From Phycisphaerae bacterium SM23_33 (lineage in GTDB: Bacteria > Planctomycetota > Phycisphaerae > SM23-33): 6,953 nucleotides of DNA. The stretch covers positions 1-6,953 of the forward strand of contig LJUF01000257.1 of assembly GCA_001303665.1 (NCBI GenBank). Direction: 5' to 3'. This document shows positions 4,517-6,953 of this stretch, one piece after another; the stretch's first letter is position 1, and each line of letters opens with the position of its first letter. Under the pieces are notes generated by a model. It was not told the origin of the DNA, made no database searches, and worked only from the letters and a program-made list of their open reading frames with translations. The position numbers were made by a program, and so were the translations under genes.

Positions 4517-6953
4517 ATGCAGCCGGGAGAATTGTGCAACCGGAATCGCCGGCCCGTGCTTGAGGCGCTTGAGCCCAGGCTATTGCTGGACGGCTTGGCC
4601 GAGCAGCAGGCCCTCCAGCTTTTCAACGCCTCCCCGGCCCTGTTCGCCCAGAACCAGGGCCAGTGGGCCGACGAGGCCATCCGCTACGTCCACAACGGGG
4701 CCGCCGCCAGCGTGGCCATGACGGACGCCGGCGTTATCTTCCGGCTCTTCCGGCAAGAGGCCGACGACGCCTCCGAGGTCGCGGAATGGGCGACCAGCCC
4801 GGGTCCCGGGCCGGCGGAGGGCCTGCCCGGGCTCGACGACCGCGCCGTCCAGGCCATTCAACTCTCGGTGAGCTTCGTGGGGGCCAACACCGTCCCGCCC
4901 GTGGGGCTGGAGCAGGCCGAGACCTACTTCAACTACTTCATCGGCGAGCAGGCCAACTGGCGGCAGAAAGTTCCCACCTACGAAGTGGTGGCCTACCAGG
5001 GGCTGTACGAGGGGATCGAGCTGCTGACCTTTGGCCTGCGGAGCCACCTGAAGTACGAGTTCCACGTTGCCCCCGGGGCCGACTACCAGCAGATCCAGGT
5101 CCGCTACGAGGGCATCGAAAGCCTTTCGCTGGCGGCCGACGGCAGCCTGCGGATCCAGACGGCCCTGGGCGAGCTGGCCGACGACGCCCCCTATATCTAC
5201 CAGGTCATTGACGGGCAGACCGTCCAGATCGGCGGTGAGTTCGTGCTGCTGGACGAGTTCAGCTACGGCTTCGCGGTCACGGGCGGCTACGACCCGACGG
5301 TCGAGCTGGTGATTGACCCCGACCTGGCCTGGGGGAGCTTCCTGGGGGGCAGCGACTGGGACGAGGGCTGGGAGATCGCGGCCGACGGCGCGGGCAACGC
5401 CTTCCTCACAGGCTACACAGACTCCAGCGACTTCCCCACCCCCGGAGGCTTCGACGGCACCCTCGGCGGCGGCTGCGACGCCTTCGTGGCCAAGGTGACC
5501 CCGACGGGCTTGCTGGCCTGGGGGAGCTTCCTGGGCGGCAGCGACGACGACTACGGAGAGGGCATCGCGGCCGACGCGGCGGGCAACGTCCTCCTGACCG
5601 GGCGCACATTCTCCAGCGATTTCCCCACCCCGGGAGGCTTCGACACCAACCTCGGCGGGGAGGGCGACGCCTTCGTGGCGAAGGTGAGCCCAACGGGCTC
5701 GCTGGCCTGGGGGAGCTTCCTGGGCGGCAGCGGTGGCGACTCCGGGTACGGCATCGCGGCCGACGCGGCCGGCAACGCCCTCCTGACCGGCTACACATGC
5801 TCTGGCGACTTCCCCACCCCCGGGGGCTTCGGCACCAGCCTCGGCGGGATCTTCGACGCCTTCGTGGCCAAGGTCAGCCCAACGGGCTCGCTGGCCTGGG
5901 CGAGCTTCCTCGGCGGCGACGGCTACGACTACGGCTTTGGGATCGCGGCCGACGGCGCGGGCAACGCCCTGCTGACCGGCCGGACAGAGTCCACCGACTT
6001 CCCCACCCCCGGGGGCTTCGACAGCAGCCTCGGCGGCAGCCGCGACGCCTTCGTCGCCAAGGTCAGCCCGGCGGGCTTGCTGGCCTGGGGCAGCTTCCTG
6101 GGCGGCAGCAGCCGGGAGGAGGGCTGGGGCATCGCGGCCGACGGCGCGGGCAACGCCCTGCTGACGGGCTGGACAGAGTCCAGCGACTTCCCCGCCCCCG
6201 GAGGCTTCGACACCAGCCTCGGCGGCAGCCGCGACGCCTTCGTGGCCAAGGTCACCTCGGCCTGTTCGCTGGCCTGGGCGAGCTTCCTGGGCGGCGCCTG
6301 CTCCGAGGATGGCTATGCCATCGCGGCCGACGGCGCGGGCAACGCCCTGCTGACCGGCCGGACAGAGTCCAGCGACTTCCCCACACCCGGAGGCTTCGAC
6401 GCCACCCTCGGCGGTGCCTGCGACGCCTTCGTGGCCAAGGTGACCCCGACGGGGTCGCTCGCCTGGGCCAGCTTCTTGGGAGGCGCTGGCTGGGACGAGG
6501 GCTATGCCATCGCGGCCGACGGTCCGGGCAATGCCCTCCTCGCAGGCACCACCTGGTCCAGCGACTTCCCCACGCCCGGAGGCTTCGACACCGGCCTCAG
6601 CGGGGCCTTCGACGCCTTCGTGGCCCAGGTCCTGCTCGCCCCGCATGTGCCGGGCGATGCCAACCTCGATGGCTGCGTGGACGGGCTGGACTACAACGCC
6701 TGGTCCTTCCATTACCTCCAGCCGGGAGGCTGGAGGGATGGCAACTTCAACAACGACGGCCTGGTTGACGGGCTCGACTACAACGTCTGGTCGCTGCATT
6801 ATCTGGAGGAGCTGGGCCAAGGCTCGGCCGGCGCCGCCGAGGCCGCCGGGGAGATGGAAAGCCTGATCGGCGGGGTCACCCCGGCCGGGCAGGCCTCGGC
6901 CAGCCGGGCCGACACCGGGCCTTTGTCATGTGTGACCGACTTGCCGATGGCCC
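4517..6953 (+). CDS. LEPR-XLL / SBBP beta-propeller repeat / dockerin-like exported protein, 3'-truncated
   Basis: The frame is open for 812 codons to the right edge. The ATG at 4517 is the first possible start, because TAA at 4502 is in frame; GAGGT precedes it by 4 bases. In order: LEALEPRLLLDG at residues 15-26, matching the planctomycete LEPR-XLL N-terminal motif; residues about 40-265, beginning LFAQNQGQW, resembling the domain that often precedes SBBP repeats (DUF7948-like); seven SBBP repeats of 63 residues each (270-710); and a dockerin-type module (714-763) with two loops, DANLDGCVDGLD and NFNNDGLVDGLD, whose D/N-x-N-x-D-G-x-x-D-x-x-D spacing fits calcium binding. An A/G/S-rich tail then continues beyond the edge. 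No classical signal peptide is visible. The repeats should fold as a beta propeller or similar beta array, probably extracellular. Ligand is unknown. The gene is divergent from the STAS operon, about 1 kb away. Confidence 0.9.
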   Translation, partial: MQPGELCNRNRRPVLEALEPRLLLDGLAEQQALQLFNASPALFAQNQGQWADEAIRYVHNGAAASVAMTDAGVIFRLFRQEADDASEVAEWATSPGPGPAEGLPGLDDRAVQAIQLSVSFVGANTVPPVGLEQAETYFNYFIGEQANWRQKVPTYEVVAYQGLYEGIELLTFGLRSHLKYEFHVAPGADYQQIQVRYEGIESLSLAADGSLRIQTALGELADDAPYIYQVIDGQTVQIGGEFVLLDEFSYGFAVTGGYDPTVELVIDPDLAWGSFLGGSDWDEGWEIAADGAGNAFLTGYTDSSDFPTPGGFDGTLGGGCDAFVAKVTPTGLLAWGSFLGGSDDDYGEGIAADAAGNVLLTGRTFSSDFPTPGGFDTNLGGEGDAFVAKVSPTGSLAWGSFLGGSGGDSGYGIAADAAGNALLTGYTCSGDFPTPGGFGTSLGGIFDAFVAKVSPTGSLAWASFLGGDGYDYGFGIAADGAGNALLTGRTESTDFPTPGGFDSSLGGSRDAFVAKVSPAGLLAWGSFLGGSSREEGWGIAADGAGNALLTGWTESSDFPAPGGFDTSLGGSRDAFVAKVTSACSLAWASFLGGACSEDGYAIAADGAGNALLTGRTESSDFPTPGGFDATLGGACDAFVAKVTPTGSLAWASFLGGAGWDEGYAIAADGPGNALLAGTTWSSDFPTPGGFDTGLSGAFDAFVAQVLLAPHVPGDANLDGCVDGLDYNAWSFHYLQPGGWRDGNFNNDGLVDGLDYNVWSLHYLEELGQGSAGAAEAAGEMESLIGGVTPAGQASASRADTGPLSCVTDLPMA
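5324..6646 (+). repeat. Seven in-frame 189-bp SBBP repeats
   Basis: Units start at 5324, 5513, 5702, 5891, 6080, 6269 and 6458, each exactly 189 bp (63 codons). Each begins LAW(G/A)SFLGG and contains IAAD-x-x-GN, then LTG-x-T or a close variant, SSDFPTPGGFD (minor variants), and DAFVAKV. Unit 5 carries TSACS where others have TPTGS or similar, and unit 7 degenerates at its end (AQVLLAPH). Divergence concentrates at the positions after LGG and after LGG-x-x. The equal lengths and close DNA similarity suggest expansion by unequal recombination. Confidence 0.93.

Noticed and set aside
4167..4721. 184-codon plus-strand open frame overlapping the start of the SBBP gene
   Set aside because: It crosses the palindromes and then overlaps the well-supported LEPR-XLL N-terminus in another frame; no family resemblance.
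5797..6768. 323-codon plus-strand open frame within the SBBP gene in another frame
   Set aside because: R/G/P/L-rich shadow of the repeats; the overlapping frame has clear SBBP and dockerin motifs.
4580..6820. 746-codon open frame on the minus strand opposite the SBBP gene
   Set aside because: It is the antisense shadow of the repeat array: low-complexity G/A/V/E/Q-rich sequence repeating every 63 residues, with no ribosome binding site or family resemblance. The plus-strand frame carries recognisable domains.

Overview
The window is very GC-rich bacterial DNA and most likely comes from a planctomycete or a close PVC relative. The best taxonomic clue is the last gene. It starts with a LEPR-XLL N-terminal motif, continues into beta-propeller (SBBP) repeats and then a dockerin-type calcium-binding module, a combination typical of large exported planctomycete proteins. 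The regulatory STAS proteins also look planctomycetal. The assignment rests on recalled family knowledge; no database search was run.

Layout. (1) 1-1380, plus strand: the 3' part of a gene for an Fn3-like plus alpha/beta-hydrolase (esterase-like) protein, split by a frame change near 362-373. (2) 1397-2285, plus strand, 16 bases downstream and probably co-transcribed: a uroporphyrinogen-decarboxylase (URO-D) superfamily protein, split by a second frame change near 1688, where several dozen codons also seem to be missing. (3) 2338-3484, minus strand, convergent with the URO-D gene: a compact three-gene operon coding for a STAS anti-anti-sigma protein, an RsbW/SpoIIAB-type kinase and a second STAS protein. 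It has a good sigma70-like promoter at 3517-3546 and a strong Shine-Dalgarno. This is the core of a partner-switching regulator; no sigma factor or PP2C phosphatase is visible in the window. (4) 3547-4516: about 1 kb without a credible gene. The first half is C-rich on the plus strand with a few weak hairpins. The second half holds a 7-copy, 8-bp tandem repeat, back-to-back small hairpins, and two larger palindromes, each abutted exactly by short direct repeats. (5) 4517 to the right edge, plus strand: a large open-ended gene with seven SBBP repeats of exactly 189 bp each, followed by a dockerin-like module.

No single pathway links the regions. The hydrolase and URO-D genes could form a catabolic unit, but both reading frames are broken, so the unit is either decayed or the assembly has errors. 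The partner-switch operon is self-contained. The most unusual DNA-level signal is the cluster of palindromes with direct-repeat flanks at 4045-4340, which looks like miniature palindromic insertions in the gap between two divergently transcribed units. I see no tRNA, rRNA, CRISPR array, transposase or phage gene.
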